Source: Mycobacterium ahvazicum (lineage in GTDB: Bacteria; Actinomycetota; Actinomycetes; Mycobacteriales; Mycobacteriaceae). Taken from it: a stretch of 64,000 nt of DNA. Where the stretch lies: positions 992,001 through 1,056,000 of the forward strand of contig NZ_FXEG02000003.1 of the NCBI RefSeq assembly GCF_900176255.2, written 5' to 3'. Below, one piece after another: positions 25,431-33,129 of the stretch. A program made the translations under genes and the position numbers. How positions within the stretch are numbered: the stretch's first letter is position 1; each line of letters starts with the position of its first letter. The notes beneath the pieces are model-generated. The model was not told where the DNA came from and made no database searches. It saw nothing but the letters and a program-made list of their open reading frames with translations.

Positions 25431-26018
25431 CTAGGACGACGCCTTGATTCCGGCGACGATCACATCCAGTCCGGCGCGAAAATGGGTGGCCAGCTGGCGT
25501 TTGACGCGGGGCGTGGCGTCGCCGGAGCGGGTCTCTTCCAGGGCAATCGAGCCCAGCAGGTAGGTGTACAAGACCGTATGAGCCGCGGCCGCAGCGGGTT
25601 TAGTGAGGCCCGCCTCGGCGAGCAGGGCCCGGCTGTGTCGATCGAGACGGCGGGCGGGCTCGTTCCCGGCGCTGGTCTGCAGGATGCTCGCGACACCGGG
25701 GACTCCGAGAATCATCTCCCTGGCGGCACAATAGAGCTCGACCAGCCGTTTGTCCCATCGTCCCCCTTCCGGGACCGGGATTTCCGCGAGTACGGACTCG
25801 GCAACGAGCTCGAGCGCGGTCTGCTTGCTGGGGACGTGGTAGTACACCGAGGGCACGGCCGCGCCGAGTTCAGCGGCCAGCTCGCGCATCGTCACACGCT
25901 GCACGCCCACCCGCTTCGCCAAGTCCCGCAGCGCGACCACCACCTCATCGCGATCAAGACCGCCGTAGGCGCGGCGTGCGCCCGACGGCACGGCGGCCGG
26001 AGTGCCGGTTGCTACCAC
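25431..26018 (-). CDS. TetR family transcriptional regulator
   Basis: A 195-residue regulator. The helix-turn-helix at about residues 25-70 reads VVVALRDLAKRVGVQRVTMR, then LGAAVPSVYYHVPSK. The C-terminal part is of the TetR-class dimerisation type, with RALLAEAGLTKPAAAAAHTVL. The start is GTG, 9 bases after GGAGG. It forms an operon with the P450 and is divergent from the SDR-LLM-EthD-like operon. The inverted repeat at 26060-26078 is its probable operator. Confidence 0.88.
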   Translation of the reverse strand: MVATGTPAAVPSGARRAYGGLDRDEVVVALRDLAKRVGVQRVTMRELAAELGAAVPSVYYHVPSKQTALELVAESVLAEIPVPEGGRWDKRLVELYCAAREMILGVPGVASILQTSAGNEPARRLDRHSRALLAEAGLTKPAAAAAHTVLYTYLLGSIALEETRSGDATPRVKRQLATHFRAGLDVIVAGIKASS

Positions 26019-26059
26019 TACGTCATTCCTCCATCAGTTTCGATCGTCGTTAAAAAGCG

Positions 26060-26078
26060 ATTCGAGCACCGTTCGAAT
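26060..26078. promoter_or_regulatory. Inverted repeat, likely TetR operator
   Basis: ATTCGA and TCGAAT arms flank a 7-bp spacer in the divergent gap between the TetR-P450 and SDR-LLM operons. The 19-bp size fits a TetR dimer site. A -10-like TAATAT lies at about 26120-26125, 41 bp downstream. Confidence 0.5.
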
Positions 26079-26132
26079 TTACCCGGTATCGGGGTGCCGT
26101 AACCAATGAATCCGCTATGTAATATTTGCCCA

Positions 26133-26915
26133 ATGACGGGCCGGTTAGCGGGCAAGGTGGCGATTATCACCGGGGCAAGCACCGGCCTGGGCCCAGTCCT
26201 CGGTTCGGTGTTTGTCCGCGAAGGCGCGCGGGTACTGCTCGCCGCGCGACGTGAGGAGCTGGTCCGCGAGGCCGCGGCGGCGGCCGGGTCCGGCGCGATC
26301 GCGATGCGGGCCGACGTCACCGACGAGGACGACGTCGCCGCCATGGTGGCGCGCGCGGTCGACGAGTTCGGGCACGTCGACATCCTGTGCAACAACGCCG
26401 CCGCGCCGGGCAAAGACCACTGGATCTGGGAGCAGACGCTCGACAACTGGAATGCCACGATCGCCATCGATGTCACCGCGGCGATGCTGTGCACCCGCGA
26501 AGTGCTCAACCAGTCGATGCTGCAACGTCGCAGCGGAGTCATCCTGAATTTCTCCTCTACCGCGGGCTACAACGGCATCGTCCGCAAAACCCATTACGTC
26601 ACCGCGAAGGCATCACTGCGTGCCTTCACCAAGACCGTTGCCCTCGAAGTCGGTCCGCACGGCATCCGCTGCAATTGCATCGTGCCGGGCGCGATCGATA
26701 CGGATCTATATCGCAATTGGTTACAGCGCACCGCCGACGAGCAGGGCCTCGAGGTCGAGGCCGTGCGCGCGAAGTCACTCAAAGGCGTCGCTCTGCGCGA
26801 TATTTCGTCACCCGACGATGTGGCCAACCTGGCGTTGTTCTTGGCCAGCGACGAGAGCCGAACCATCACCGGGCAATCAATCCCCGTCGACGCCGGAGGG
26901 TACATGCAGGGATGA
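26133..26915 (+). CDS. SDR family oxidoreductase
   Basis: A 260-residue classical SDR. The cofactor motif TGASTGLG is near residue 13, an Asp that often marks NAD use is in ADVTDEDDV, NNAA occurs near residue 88, and the catalytic YVTAK near residue 158. The C-terminus (GQSIPVDAGGYMQG) is standard. The ATG at 26133 is chosen because TAATAT sits 7-8 bases upstream, which suggests a leaderless message; an ATG at 26106 is possible. It is the first gene of a three-gene operon, overlapping the next by ATGA. It probably oxidises an alcohol or reduces a ketone in the same pathway as the P450. Confidence 0.88.
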   Translation: MTGRLAGKVAIITGASTGLGPVLGSVFVREGARVLLAARREELVREAAAAAGSGAIAMRADVTDEDDVAAMVARAVDEFGHVDILCNNAAAPGKDHWIWEQTLDNWNATIAIDVTAAMLCTREVLNQSMLQRRSGVILNFSSTAGYNGIVRKTHYVTAKASLRAFTKTVALEVGPHGIRCNCIVPGAIDTDLYRNWLQRTADEQGLEVEAVRAKSLKGVALRDISSPDDVANLALFLASDESRTITGQSIPVDAGGYMQG

Positions 26916-27790
26916 GCACCCCATCCGTGAAGCTGTCGTTATCCACACCGGTCGTGATCACGGTGCCCGGCGCCAGCGCGGCCTGGGAGCAGGATGCTTC
27001 GATCGAGGACCTGGCTCAGATCGCCGAGACCGCAGACCGGTTGGGCTATCACCACCTGAACTGTAGCGAGCACATCGCGCTGCCGGCAGTGGAACGTCAG
27101 CGCCGGGGTATGCGGTACTGGGATCCGCTGGCGACGCTGGGCTACCTGGCCGCGCGCACGCAGCGGATCCGGTTGGCCACCAACGTGTTAGTCCTCGCCT
27201 ACCACCACCCGCTCGAAATCGCCAAGCGCTATGGCACGTTGGACAAGCTCAGCAATGGCCGGCTCATCCTCGGCGTCGGCGTTGGCAGTCTCAAAGCGGA
27301 ATTCGACCTGCTCGGCGCCCCTTTCGACGACCGCGGACCGCGCGGCGACGACGCGCTGCGAGCGCTGCGCGCGTCCCTGTCGGTTTCAGAACCCGCCTAC
27401 CACGGTGAGTTCTATTCGTTCGACGGCATGGTCGTCGACCCGTGCGCGGTTCAGGCCCATGTCCCGATCTGGATCGGGGGACGCACGTTGCGATCACTGC
27501 GCCGCGCCGTCACCCTGGCCGACGGGTGGTCTCCCTTCAACGTGACGTTGCAGCAGAGCCGAGAATGGCTGGGCCGCTTCGAACTTCCGGCCGGCTTCGA
27601 GGTAGTGCTTCCGCCGCCGGCGCCGCTGGACCCGATCAACGACCCTGAACGCACCCGCGAGATACTCGCCGACACCGCCGCCCACGGCGCCACCACCGTC
27701 ACCACCTGGTTCACCCATACGTCGGTGCAGCACTATCTGGAGAACCTGCACGCTCTCGCCGAACTCCATCCCCCGGGCGGCGTCGCATGA
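26912..27790 (+). CDS. LLM class F420-dependent oxidoreductase
   Basis: A 292-residue luciferase-like barrel with YHHLNCSEHIALP, RIRLATNVLVLAYHHPLEIAKRY split by a short loop, KLSNGRLILGVGVG and VPIWIGGRT. These place it with TIGR03619-type F420 oxidoreductases. Both ends overlap neighbours by 4 bp (ATGA), so translation is coupled with the SDR before and the EthD-like protein after. It likely performs a hydride transfer or Baeyer-Villiger-type step on the same substrate. Confidence 0.88.
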   Translation: MSTPSVKLSLSTPVVITVPGASAAWEQDASIEDLAQIAETADRLGYHHLNCSEHIALPAVERQRRGMRYWDPLATLGYLAARTQRIRLATNVLVLAYHHPLEIAKRYGTLDKLSNGRLILGVGVGSLKAEFDLLGAPFDDRGPRGDDALRALRASLSVSEPAYHGEFYSFDGMVVDPCAVQAHVPIWIGGRTLRSLRRAVTLADGWSPFNVTLQQSREWLGRFELPAGFEVVLPPPAPLDPINDPERTREILADTAAHGATTVTTWFTHTSVQHYLENLHALAELHPPGGVA

Positions 27791-28512
27791 ACCGAGTCAA
27801 GGCAGGCATTTTCAGCCTCACCGCGCCGGCAGACGACGAAAGCGGTTATCTGCGTTGGCATCTGCTCGATCACATGCCGGAGCAGTATCAACTCCCGGGC
27901 ATCGTGTACGGATTGCGCTGGATAGCAGACGGCGAGTACCTCAACCATCGTCTCGCGGCGGCCGGACCACTGGGCGAGGTCGGCAACGTCGTGCACTATC
28001 TGGTCAGCGACCCCGTCGAAGAAACATTCGACGACTTCGTGGCGCTCGGCCGTGAATTGCGCGAGAACGGTCGCTTCCCTGTCGCACGGCCGTTACTGCA
28101 AATCGCGGGACTGCGGCTGCTGCAGTGGCACTGCGCGCCGCAGGCGCTCGTTTCCGCTGAGGTCGTTCCGTTCCGCCCGCACCGCGGAGTCCTGTTCATC
28201 GTCGAGGAGCCCACCGACGGCCGTTCGAACGAATGGCTGCAATGGCTGCACGCCGAACACTTTCCGGCGTTGCTCGCCACCCCGGGCACCGCGGGCGCCT
28301 GGACATTCGGTTCGAGTACCGGATGGAGCCATTTACCCCGGGGATGGCGAGCCGACCACCAATACATCACCGTCGTTTACCTCGACGGGGATCCGCTGAG
28401 CACCACAAAGACCCTCGCACCGCTCGTCGAAGAACGTTGGCGAACCGGGGCGGTGCGTCCCGTTTTCGCCGGCCCGCTGCGCACAATGATCCAGTGGGAA
28501 GCCTGGCCGTAG
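27787..28512 (+). CDS. EthD-like protein with two ferredoxin-like repeats
   Basis: A 241-residue protein I would place near EthD/dimeric alpha-beta barrel proteins. Each half has the same pattern. RWHLLDHMPEQYQLPGIV in the first half aligns with QWLHAEHFPALLATPGTAG in the second, each followed by a strand ending in VVHYLVSD or ITVVYLDGD. This is an internal duplication that would make a complete barrel in one chain. It overlaps the LLM gene by ATGA. It may be a substrate-handling or ring-cleaving factor. No catalytic function can be stated. Confidence 0.7.
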   Translation: MNRVKAGIFSLTAPADDESGYLRWHLLDHMPEQYQLPGIVYGLRWIADGEYLNHRLAAAGPLGEVGNVVHYLVSDPVEETFDDFVALGRELRENGRFPVARPLLQIAGLRLLQWHCAPQALVSAEVVPFRPHRGVLFIVEEPTDGRSNEWLQWLHAEHFPALLATPGTAGAWTFGSSTGWSHLPRGWRADHQYITVVYLDGDPLSTTKTLAPLVEERWRTGAVRPVFAGPLRTMIQWEAWP

Positions 28513-28610
28513 CCCGTTGGGGGCCGGCACGCGCTGAACAGCGGCTTCGCGGCTACGGTAGGCACGGCGCGGTGCGCGCCTTCGGAGAAAGACCTCTAGG
28601 AGGACTTGCG

Positions 28611-29129
28611 ATGAAGAATCCGGACGCCCGGCGGCGAATCGGCCGCGGTGTTGCCGGGCTCGGCGCGGTCGTGTTGGCGGTGGGCCTGCCGGGCTGTTCG
28701 AACAACGGCAGCAAGCCCGCGTCGCCGACGAGCTCAAGTCCGCCTCCGTCGCACACAATCTTGATGCTGGACCAGCACACCCACACGATCACCTCCCAAG
28801 TCAGCTGCACCAGCTCGGCCTCGGCGCCGCATGCAACGCCGCCGGAATCGGGCGACCTGACGACGCGAATCAGCGTCCACGACGATTCGGCGTCGCTGTC
28901 CTTCGCGCTCTCGGACGAGAAGCCGCCCAGCGTTGACGGCTTTTCGATTTCGCTGAAAGTCGGAAACGGCGAGTACCAACTGCCCTATCAACCCACCCAA
29001 TCCGTCAACCAGGTGATGGTCGCCAAAGACGGCCCGAATTACACGATCACGGGCAATGGTCAGGGGACCATGCCAGGCCAAACCGGTATGCGACAGATCA
29101 CATTCGGGATACACCTAACTTGCCCGTGA
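28611..29129 (+). CDS. LpqH/19-kDa antigen family lipoprotein
   Basis: A 172-residue lipoprotein. The signal peptide ends in VGLPGC (lipobox), followed by a Ser/Pro-rich linker and a domain of about 120 residues with CTSSASAPHAT, LTTRISVHDDSASLSFALSD and IHLTCP. The two mature Cys fit the conserved disulfide of the 19-kDa family. TAGGAGG sits 9 bases before the ATG. A -10-like TACGGT lies near 28555. It would be anchored at the cell surface and is likely a TLR2 ligand by analogy with LpqH. Confidence 0.82.
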   Translation: MKNPDARRRIGRGVAGLGAVVLAVGLPGCSNNGSKPASPTSSSPPPSHTILMLDQHTHTITSQVSCTSSASAPHATPPESGDLTTRISVHDDSASLSFALSDEKPPSVDGFSISLKVGNGEYQLPYQPTQSVNQVMVAKDGPNYTITGNGQGTMPGQTGMRQITFGIHLTCP

Positions 29130-29188
29130 GCGCCCGATTCGCGAAACATCGGTTGTCTAACCACGATCGCCTCTGAGATGCTGGCATC

Positions 29189-30175
29189 TTGGACATCTTC
29201 GCGGAGTGGCAAAAGGGCGGGACCGAACTTCGCTGGCGCTCGACTACGGCCGCCAACGACGGGCAGGAAGTGGGGGTGTTCAGTCGCCGCTGCGGCACGG
29301 CTGGGGCACCGCCACTCGTGCTCGTTCATGGGTTTCCGACGTCGAGCATCGACTACTTCGAGCTGGCGCACGAGCTGAGTTCCGACTTCGATATCTACCT
29401 GTTGGATTTTCCGGGTTACGGATTGTCGGACAAACCCCCGGAGCCGTACGTCTATTCGTTGTACGACGATGCCCGTCTGCTGGTGCACGCGATCACCGAA
29501 GTGTGGCAGCTGACCGAATTTCGCATGCTCACCCATGATCGAGGCAGCAGTGTTGGCATGATCGCGCTGGGCATGTTGGCGGCGTTGGACCCGCCGGTGG
29601 CCCCTCTCGACCTCATCTTGACCAACGCCAACATCTACCTCCCGCTGGCGAACCTGACACTGTTCCAGACCGCGCTGCTGGATCCTGAAACGGGGCGAGC
29701 CACCGCGGCGGCGACCACACCGGAGACGCTGGCGGCCGGCATGGGGGCCAGCACCTTCATGCCGAGAAGGAAATTGGCCGATCCCGAAATCGACGCTCTG
29801 GCCAAGTGTTTTGCCCATAACGACGGAATCCGGGTGCTGCCGGACACCATCCAATATCTGCACGAGCGTGCCGCTGACGAAACCAGTTGGCTGGAAGCAC
29901 TTTCCACCAGCGACGTGAACACCACCGTGGTGTGGGGACTGCACGACAACGTCGCGCCGCTGCGCGTCCCGAACCACGTGTGGCAGACGTACCTCAAGGC
30001 CAAGCCCGGACGTAATCGCTATTGGGTGGTGCCGGGTGCCGACCACTACGTGCAATGCGACGCCGCACGACAATTGGCCCAGATTGTCCTGATGACGGTC
30101 CAGGACGAGGACATTCCGCTGCACACCCTCGGGAACCAGCCCGACGGCGCCGTGCTGGTGGATCAAAGCCTGTAG
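29189..30175 (+). CDS. Alpha/beta hydrolase (epoxide hydrolase/dehalogenase-like)
   Basis: A 328-residue protein with VHGFPTSSIDYFE (oxyanion loop), LDFPGYGLSDKP, and the nucleophile elbow THDRGSS, where Asp replaces Ser as in epoxide hydrolases and dehalogenases. The acid is in WGLHDNVAPL and the His in PGADHYVQ. The likely start is TTG at 29189 with no clear Shine-Dalgarno, so the exact start is uncertain. It is convergent with the second P450. An epoxide-hydrolase role next to a P450 is plausible but unproven. Confidence 0.82.
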   Translation: MDIFAEWQKGGTELRWRSTTAANDGQEVGVFSRRCGTAGAPPLVLVHGFPTSSIDYFELAHELSSDFDIYLLDFPGYGLSDKPPEPYVYSLYDDARLLVHAITEVWQLTEFRMLTHDRGSSVGMIALGMLAALDPPVAPLDLILTNANIYLPLANLTLFQTALLDPETGRATAAATTPETLAAGMGASTFMPRRKLADPEIDALAKCFAHNDGIRVLPDTIQYLHERAADETSWLEALSTSDVNTTVVWGLHDNVAPLRVPNHVWQTYLKAKPGRNRYWVVPGADHYVQCDAARQLAQIVLMTVQDEDIPLHTLGNQPDGAVLVDQSL

Positions 30176-30188
30176 GCTGCCGCGACTG

Positions 30189-30234
30189 TGCGGCCAGCCG
30201 CATGTTCGCGCTCGGGTGTGCTGCCAGCCGCACA
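30189..30234. terminator. Two stem-loops between convergent genes
   Basis: TGCGGCCAGCCGCA at 30189-30202 is a perfect short hairpin. TGTGCTGCCAGCCGCACA at 30217-30234 repeats its core (GCCAGCCGCA) and forms a second hairpin. They lie between a plus-strand hydrolase and a minus-strand P450, which fits a shared terminator. Confidence 0.5.
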
Positions 30235-30245
30235 TTCGGCGCTGA

Positions 30246-31448
30246 TCAGCCGGTAACGACGGGCAAGCGTGCCCAGCCGCGCACGCTCGCCGTATGCGCC
30301 CGTTGGGCGTTCGCGTAGTCGACTTCCCAATCCGGCCAGCGTTTGAGGACCTCTTCGAAGGCCACCCGCGCTTCCAACCTGGCCAGTGCCGAGCCCAAAC
30401 AGAAATGCAGGCCCTGCCCGAAGCTGAGATGGCTTCCGCGGCGGTGGATGTCGTAGCGATCCGGATCCGTGAAATGGTTTTCGTCGCGGTTGGCGGATGC
30501 GTTCAGCAGCAGCATGAACGACCCCTCGGGAACCACGCGACCATAATGTTCGGCATCGCGTGCGACATAGCGGGCCTGCACCGGCGACGGCGGCTCGTAG
30601 CGCAGTGTCTCCTCGATCGCGCCGGGGATCAGTGCCGGGTCCGCGGCGAGCTCACGGCGTTGATCAGGGTGATCCGACAACAGCTGTCCCATGAAACCGA
30701 TTAAGCGAGCAGTGGTTTCGTTACCGGCGCCGGCGATCATCGCGGTGTAGGCCAGCACCTCGGTCCGCGACAGGGGTCGGCGCGTCCCGTCCGGCTCGTC
30801 GATCTCGGCGCGCAGCAGTTCGGTCATCAGGTCGTCGGACGGATGACTGGCCCGCCATTCGATGTATTCGGCGAATAGCGCGATGGAATTCGCGAAGACG
30901 TTCGCATCCACGGCAGCCGGGTCACTGTCCTTGGACAATTCGATGTTGGCGACGCTGCGGTCGCGGATCTTCTCTTGATCCTCTTCGGGGATGCCCAACA
31001 GATAGCCGATGGTTCGCATCGGCATCATCGCGCCGAGGTCCGCGATGAAATCGAACCCGCTCCCGCCGACCAGGGGGTCCAACTCGCGGATGCAGAATCC
31101 CCGCACCATCGACTCGACGGCCAACATCCGCCTGGGCGTGAAGACACGGGACAGCAGCTTGCGGTGCAGATCGTGCAGCGGAGGATCCTCGAACAACAGG
31201 ATGCCCGGTGGCACTTCGATATTCGCGAACAAGATATCGGCGGTGGTGCCCCGGCCGGAGCGGTACGTCTCCCAGTTCGGCAGTTCGCGAACGACGTCGT
31301 CGTATCGGCTCAGCGCGTAGAAGTTGTATTTTTCGTTGTAGTACAGCGGCGCTTCTTCACGCATGCGCTTCCACACCGGATACGGGTTCGAGTCGATCTC
31401 GACATCGAATGGGTCGTAATACAACTCGACGGCATTGGCGCTTGTCAT
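30246..31448 (-). CDS. Cytochrome P450
   Basis: A 400-residue soluble P450. The I-helix AGAGNETTARL includes AGNET at 241-245, ExxR is E280-R283, and the heme loop SFGQGLHFCLG has Cys350. The B-C region carries FEDPPLHDLHRKLLSRVFTPRR. The FGQGLHFCLG signature is typical of a mycobacterial set found beside TetR and AveC-family genes. It is 15 bp below the TetR gene on the same strand and so under its promoter. Substrate unknown. Confidence 0.93.
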   Translation of the reverse strand: MTSANAVELYYDPFDVEIDSNPYPVWKRMREEAPLYYNEKYNFYALSRYDDVVRELPNWETYRSGRGTTADILFANIEVPPGILLFEDPPLHDLHRKLLSRVFTPRRMLAVESMVRGFCIRELDPLVGGSGFDFIADLGAMMPMRTIGYLLGIPEEDQEKIRDRSVANIELSKDSDPAAVDANVFANSIALFAEYIEWRASHPSDDLMTELLRAEIDEPDGTRRPLSRTEVLAYTAMIAGAGNETTARLIGFMGQLLSDHPDQRRELAADPALIPGAIEETLRYEPPSPVQARYVARDAEHYGRVVPEGSFMLLLNASANRDENHFTDPDRYDIHRRGSHLSFGQGLHFCLGSALARLEARVAFEEVLKRWPDWEVDYANAQRAHTASVRGWARLPVVTG

Positions 31449-31463
31449 AGTCGGATCCCTAAC

Positions 31464-32132
31464 TCAGTCGTTGCGGTGCAAGAAGCCGTGCAAGAGCGCT
31501 TGGACGAGTTCTTCAACGATCACCTCCCGCGGGGGCGGCGTGTCCCCGAAGTAGGTCGAACGCAGTGCGGCCATCCCCGCGATCATCGAAACCGTGGAGT
31601 GGGCCGGCAAGTCGGGGTGGTCGGACCGCAACCCGCGCAATTGCATTCCCTCGACGCTGATTTGGCCGAGCACCGTGACCGCCCTGCGGATCTCGGCGAT
31701 GCCGGCGTCGGTCTTTTCCTCGTCGCTGAGATTTTCGGCCGCCATCAGCGTCAGCAGCAGACCCTGGTGTTCGACGAACACGTCGTAGAGCTGCGATACG
31801 AAAAGCCGAGTCAGCTCCTGCTCGTCGGTCTCCTCGGGGACCACCGACTGCCAGGTCTTGCCGAATTCGTCGACGAAGCTGACGAAGGGCACGACGAGTG
31901 CCTCGCGGAACAGCGCCGCCTTCGAGCCGAAATTGCGGAACAGCAGGTGCTCAGTGACACCGGCGGCCTGAGCGATCTCACGCGTGGTGGTGCTGCGATA
32001 GTCCTGGCCGGCGAACAGTGCCCGGGCGGCGTCGAGCAGCAGCCTGCGCGGCTCTCCGCGGGGCCGACGCACCACCGTTGCCGGTATCGACCGCTTAGTC
32101 GCTCGCTGGGGCACCGATGTCCACTCCTCCAT
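31464..32132 (-). CDS. TetR family transcriptional regulator of the P450/AveC cluster
   Basis: A 222-residue protein. The helix-turn-helix is at about residues 28-75 (LLDAARALFAGQDYRSTTTR, then QAAGVTEHLLFRNFGSK). A long helical ligand domain contains LTLMAAENLSDEEKTDAG and ends in VIVEELVQALLHGFL. Two 18-bp palindromes lie just upstream of its ATG (nearest one 16 bp away), indicating autorepression and control of the divergent AveC operon. A third related site at 34301-34318 suggests more targets. Confidence 0.9.
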   Translation of the reverse strand: MEEWTSVPQRATKRSIPATVVRRPRGEPRRLLLDAARALFAGQDYRSTTTREIAQAAGVTEHLLFRNFGSKAALFREALVVPFVSFVDEFGKTWQSVVPEETDEQELTRLFVSQLYDVFVEHQGLLLTLMAAENLSDEEKTDAGIAEIRRAVTVLGQISVEGMQLRGLRSDHPDLPAHSTVSMIAGMAALRSTYFGDTPPPREVIVEELVQALLHGFLHRND

Positions 32133-32147
32133 AACCCACCGCCGTGG

Positions 32148-32165
32148 GGATAGTATCCACTATCC
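32148..32165. promoter_or_regulatory. TetR operator 1
   Basis: GGATAGT-ATCC-ACTATCC is a perfect inverted repeat with 7-bp arms and a 4-bp spacer. It lies 16 bp upstream of the TetR start and in the divergent promoter of the AveC operon. Confidence 0.75.
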
Positions 32166-32170
32166 CGATA

Positions 32171-32188
32171 AGATAGTATCCACTACCT
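32171..32188. promoter_or_regulatory. TetR operator 2
   Basis: AGATAGT-ATCC-ACTACCT repeats operator 1 with the same spacer and one mismatched arm position. The two centres are 23 bp apart, about two helical turns, so dimers could bind side by side on the same face. Confidence 0.7.
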
Positions 32189-32219
32189 TAAAAAGGCGCA
32201 TCATCGAAAGGGTGACACC

Positions 32220-32336
32220 ATGGGCGCTGTCATCATGCTAGGCACGCTGTTCGGCCTGATCATCCTGATTTTCGGGCTGGTACTCCGCTTCGATCCCGAG
32301 GCCCGGCGCGCGCCCGGCGAAAAGGGCCGCCAGTGA
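32220..32336 (+). CDS. 38-residue single-pass membrane peptide
   Basis: A 38-codon frame begins with ATG at 32220, 31 bp after operator 2, and ends with a TGA at 32334-32336. The first 22 residues (MLGTLFGLIILIFGLVLRF and flanks) form a strongly hydrophobic helix, followed by a positively charged tail with EARRAPGEKGRQ. The next gene starts with GTG at 32333, overlapping this stop by 4 bp, so the two are translationally coupled. That coupling, the TetR operators upstream and the clean membrane profile argue that it is a real gene. It may be an accessory subunit of the AveC-family protein. It is too short to recognise by family. Confidence 0.65.
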   Translation: MGAVIMLGTLFGLIILIFGLVLRFDPEARRAPGEKGRQ

Positions 32337-33118
32337 ACACCGGGATGACGCCGGTGATGGCCGGGGCTCAGTACTTTTCCTACGCGGCGAGCATCACCTT
32401 CCTGGTGATCGGCAGCTATTTGAGCTACCGTCGCCGCCGCATCCATCCGCTGTTGTTGCTGGGCATTTCGGCGATCTCGTTCTCGTGGATCGAGTCACCC
32501 TACGACTGGGCGATGTACGCACAATTCCCGCCGGGGCTGCCCCGCATGCCGTCCTGGTGGCCGCTGAACGTGACGTGGGGCGGGTTGCCGTTGGCGGTGC
32601 CGATCGGCTACGTCTCCTACTTCATCATGCCCGCCGTCACCGCGGCGGCCCTGGGACGCCAGCTGAGCGCAAAGTTCAACTGGCGCAAGCCTATTACTCT
32701 TCTGGTGGTCGGCCTCGTCGTCGGGTTCTGCTGGGCACTGTTTTTCAACGGGTTCACCGGAGCCCAGCTCGGAAATTTCTACTACGGCTACGTGATCCCC
32801 GGCCTGGCGATCTTCGAGGGGGCCAAGCACCAGTACCCGCTGTACGACTCGCTCGCGATGGGCATCCAGATGATGGTCTTCACCTATTTGCTCGGCCGCA
32901 CCGATGAACAAGGACGCAACGTCATCGATATGTGGGCCGACGCAAGATCCAAGAGCCGGGGGCAGTCCGCGGCGCTGTCCGTCGTGGCCGTCATCGTCGT
33001 CGGACACCTGGTGTACGGCGCGGTCTTTGCGCCGCATCTCATTACGAAGCTGGGCGGCTATGTGACCGCGGGCCCGACCGAGCAGCTGTACCCGGGGGTA
33101 CCGAACCAACCCCAGTGA
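32333..33118 (+). CDS. AveC-family (spirocyclase-like) membrane protein
   Basis: A 261-residue integral membrane protein with about seven helices: SYAASITFLVIGSYLSY, LLLLGISAISFSW, LAVPIGYVSYFIMPAVTAAAL, ITLLVVGLVVGFCWALFF, GIQMMVFTYLLG and SAALSVVAVIVVGHLVYG among them. The loops ESPYDWAMYAQFPP and WPLNVTWGG are conserved in proteins labelled spirocyclase AveC family; AveC of avermectin synthesis shapes the spiroketal. In mycobacteria such genes sit beside P450s, suggesting a lipid or terpenoid substrate. GTG start overlaps the 38-residue peptide stop. Confidence 0.82.
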   Translation: MNTGMTPVMAGAQYFSYAASITFLVIGSYLSYRRRRIHPLLLLGISAISFSWIESPYDWAMYAQFPPGLPRMPSWWPLNVTWGGLPLAVPIGYVSYFIMPAVTAAALGRQLSAKFNWRKPITLLVVGLVVGFCWALFFNGFTGAQLGNFYYGYVIPGLAIFEGAKHQYPLYDSLAMGIQMMVFTYLLGRTDEQGRNVIDMWADARSKSRGQSAALSVVAVIVVGHLVYGAVFAPHLITKLGGYVTAGPTEQLYPGVPNQPQ

Positions 33119-33129
33119 GCGGGTAGCCG

